A DNA stretch of 42,607 bases, taken from SIG575 sp964474295. GTDB lineage: Bacteria; Bacillota; Clostridia; Oscillospirales; Acutalibacteraceae. The DNA is taken from positions 1 to 42,607 of the forward strand of contig CAYYRN010000013.1 in assembly GCA_964474295.1 (NCBI GenBank), written 5' to 3'. The position numbers were made by a program, and so were the translations under genes. Numbering within the stretch: the stretch's first letter is position 1; each line of letters begins with the position of its first letter. Below, piece by piece: positions 41,252 through 42,607 of this stretch. Under the pieces are notes generated by a model. The model was not told the DNA's origin and searched no databases. It saw nothing but the letters and a program-made list of their open reading frames with translations.

Positions 41252-42517
41252 TTATTGAGCTTTTTGGTCTATAAATTCGGGACGAAGTTTTGAATAAACT
41301 ATTTTTTGTTCCTTGTAAAGACCGTGGTATCCCGAAAGAAGGTAACTGAATGCACAGGAAAGCAGGAAGAAAATTATTCCGTCGCTTCCGAAAAGCTCAA
41401 CGCTTAAAACAATTGAAGTTATGGGACAATTTGTAACGCCGCAAAAAAGCGAAACAAGACCTATTCCCGCACCGAAAGAGGGCGAAAGGGACAGAAACCT
41501 TGCAGCGGTATTTCCGAATGTCGCACCGATAAAAAACACGGGAACAATCTCGCCGCCCTTATATCCCGCACCGAGGGTTGCGGCTGTAAAAATAATTTTT
41601 AAAAGAAAAGCTTCATGTTTTGCTTCGCCCGAAATCGCCTTTTCTATAATATTCATACCTGCACCGTTATAGTCATAGCAACCGACCGCTAAAGTAAGCA
41701 ATATTACGATAATGCCGCCTACGGCGATTCTCAAATATCTGTTGGGGAAAAACTTTTTATATAATTTTTCCGACTTGTGCATCGTAACGCAAAACAAAAC
41801 GCTGATTGCGGCACAGAAAATCGCAAGAACACCGACCTTTGTAAGCGAAATCGCATCAAAATTCGGAATATCCTTTAAAACAAATTCGGTTGGTGAAATT
41901 CCGCAAATTTCGGCAAGCTTTGTTCCGACAAGTGCAGAAACCGCACACGGCACAATGGCTGAAAAATGCATCACGCCGACACTCACAACCTCCATAGAAA
42001 AAATTGCGGCTGTAACCGGTGTGCCGAAAAGTGCTGCAAAAGCGGCACTCATACCGCACATTGTAATTATTCTTTCGTCTTTTTCGTCAAGCTTAAATAA
42101 ATGCCCGAAAGCCGAGGCAATTGAGCCGCCGAGCTGAAGTGCCGCACCTTCTCTGCCGGAAGAGCCGCCCAAAAGGTGAGTTATTGTGCTTGAAACAAAA
42201 ATCAGCGGTGCGGTAAGAAAGGATAACTTGCTGTTATCCCTTACGGCACAAAGCACAAAGTTTGTTCCCTTGTCCTTGTCCATTTTGCAGATATGGTAAA
42301 GAAAAACTATTACCGTTCCGCCTAACGGGAGTATGTAAATCAGCCACGGATGAGAGGTTCTGAAACTTGTTGCATAATGGATTGAATAGTGAAAAGCAAT
42401 TGCGACAAATCCGACTGTTACACCGATAAAAATTGATATAAGCAGCCATTTTAAAAAAGTAAAAGGATTGGCTGTGAAATCTTTCAAATTTGCTTTTTTG
42501 ATTTTCTCTTTTAACAT
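41252..42517 (-). CDS. CLC-type anion/proton antiporter, fluoride-subclass-like
   Basis: A 421-residue membrane protein with about ten hydrophobic helices. The gating glutamate is Glu123 in SSGREGAALQLGG. GYKGGEIVPVFFIGATFGN replaces the GxFxP region and matches the KGGEVTP-type motif of CLC-F fluoride exporters, and GTNFV (84-88) stands where chloride CLCs have GSGIP and CLC-F proteins have GNNLI. I therefore favour fluoride/proton exchange over chloride, from motifs only. Longer in-frame starts lie upstream of the promoter's transcription start, so ATG 42517 (MLKEKIKKAN) was chosen; GGGGAG is somewhat distant. There is no fluoride riboswitch: the leader is only about 28 bases. Confidence 0.85.
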   Translation of the reverse strand: MLKEKIKKANLKDFTANPFTFLKWLLISIFIGVTVGFVAIAFHYSIHYATSFRTSHPWLIYILPLGGTVIVFLYHICKMDKDKGTNFVLCAVRDNSKLSFLTAPLIFVSSTITHLLGGSSGREGAALQLGGSIASAFGHLFKLDEKDERIITMCGMSAAFAALFGTPVTAAIFSMEVVSVGVMHFSAIVPCAVSALVGTKLAEICGISPTEFVLKDIPNFDAISLTKVGVLAIFCAAISVLFCVTMHKSEKLYKKFFPNRYLRIAVGGIIVILLTLAVGCYDYNGAGMNIIEKAISGEAKHEAFLLKIIFTAATLGAGYKGGEIVPVFFIGATFGNTAARFLSLSPSFGAGIGLVSLFCGVTNCPITSIVLSVELFGSDGIIFFLLSCAFSYLLSGYHGLYKEQKIVYSKLRPEFIDQKAQ

Positions 42518-42551
42518 TCTTGTTTTGCATCTCCCCAAATTAACTGTAAAA

Positions 42552-42580
42552 ATTATAAAGTAATTTGTCGCCGTTGTCAA
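42552..42580 (-). promoter_or_regulatory. Promoter of the CLC gene
   Basis: On the minus strand TTGACA (42580-42575) and TATAAT (42557-42552) are perfect consensus with a 17-base spacer. Transcription should begin near 42545. Confidence 0.88.
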
Positions 42581-42607
42581 ATAAAAAACATTCCCTTGCT
42601 GTTTAAT

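Noticed and set aside
41228..41257. Promoter for the isomerase-oxidoreductase pair (TATAAT at 41233-41228, minus strand)
   Set aside because: The -10 box is perfect, but no acceptable -35 box occurs at 16-18 bases, so it is not listed as a feature.
42518..42580. Upstream in-frame extension of the CLC gene
   Set aside because: It starts at the -35 box of the promoter, so it would not be in the RNA.
42518..42607. Fluoride (crcB) riboswitch upstream of the CLC gene
   Set aside because: The leader after the predicted start is only about 28 bases and has no aptamer-like sequence.
1..42607. CRISPR arrays, insertion sequences, phage genes, tRNA or rRNA genes
   Set aside because: No regularly spaced repeats, transposase or integrase motifs, or tRNA/rRNA-like sequences were seen on reading both strands.

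Overview
The window reads as chromosomal housekeeping DNA from an anaerobic, low-to-mid GC Clostridia (Firmicutes), most like the Oscillospirales/Ruminococcaceae. The signs are an oxygen-sensitive class III ribonucleotide reductase, purine and pyrimidine gene orders typical of Clostridia, AGGAGG-type ribosome binding sites, near-perfect sigma-A promoters with 17-base spacers, T-box and riboswitch control, a CdaA/CdaR pair, and a probable SipL spore-coat assembly protein that hints at a spore former. I see no insertion sequence, prophage, CRISPR array, tRNA or rRNA.

Layout. (1) 1-1276: 3' end of nrdD, fused to a glutaredoxin-like domain, with its terminator. (2) 1341-7086: de novo UMP operon pyrC-K-D-F-E-B-I behind a strong promoter and a PyrR-type attenuator; carbamoyl-phosphate synthase genes are absent. 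(3) 7136-17937: purine operon purE-purF-like-purM-purN-purO-like-purH(transformylase only)-purD-purL behind a ZTP (pfl) riboswitch; purC, purB and purK are absent. (4) 17954-19680: a DEAD-box RNA helicase, convergent with (5) a secreted family I.5-type lipase on the minus strand. (6) 21132-28773: T-box leader and alaS-hinT-comEC-holA-rnmV-ispF, tightly packed. (7) 28837-30212: a DUF3343 protein overlapping a cysteine-desulfurase-like enzyme. (8) 30250-32534: cdaA-cdaR for c-di-AMP. (9) 32538-34097: secreted SGNH/GDSL hydrolase with a C-terminal SLH-like segment. (10) 34188-35723: SipL-like DUF3794+LysM protein. (11) 35751-38703: yybP-ykoY (Mn2+) riboswitch and a P-type cation ATPase, then a DUF188 protein. 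(12) Minus strand 39177-42517: Gfo/Idh oxidoreductase and sugar isomerase/epimerase pair, and a CLC-type antiporter resembling the fluoride subclass.

The two nucleotide operons supply nearly complete UMP and IMP pathways, and each is gated by its own RNA switch: PyrR attenuation senses pyrimidine end product, the ZTP switch senses a shortage of the 10-formyl-THF used by PurN and PurH. Four different RNA-based controls occur in 36 kb, each directly downstream of a consensus promoter.

The most unusual points are a PurF homologue in the purine operon that has lost the catalytic N-terminal cysteine yet keeps its PRPP site and Fe-S ligands; replacement of bifunctional PurH by a separate transformylase plus an archaeal-type PurO cyclohydrolase; a ComEC whose metallo-beta-lactamase-like domain has lost its metal ligands; and a DUF3343/desulfurase couplet. 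I found no wholly unfamiliar multi-gene system; these are the best leads. Several gene starts were moved downstream of the longest possible start because of ribosome binding sites, promoters or leader structures.
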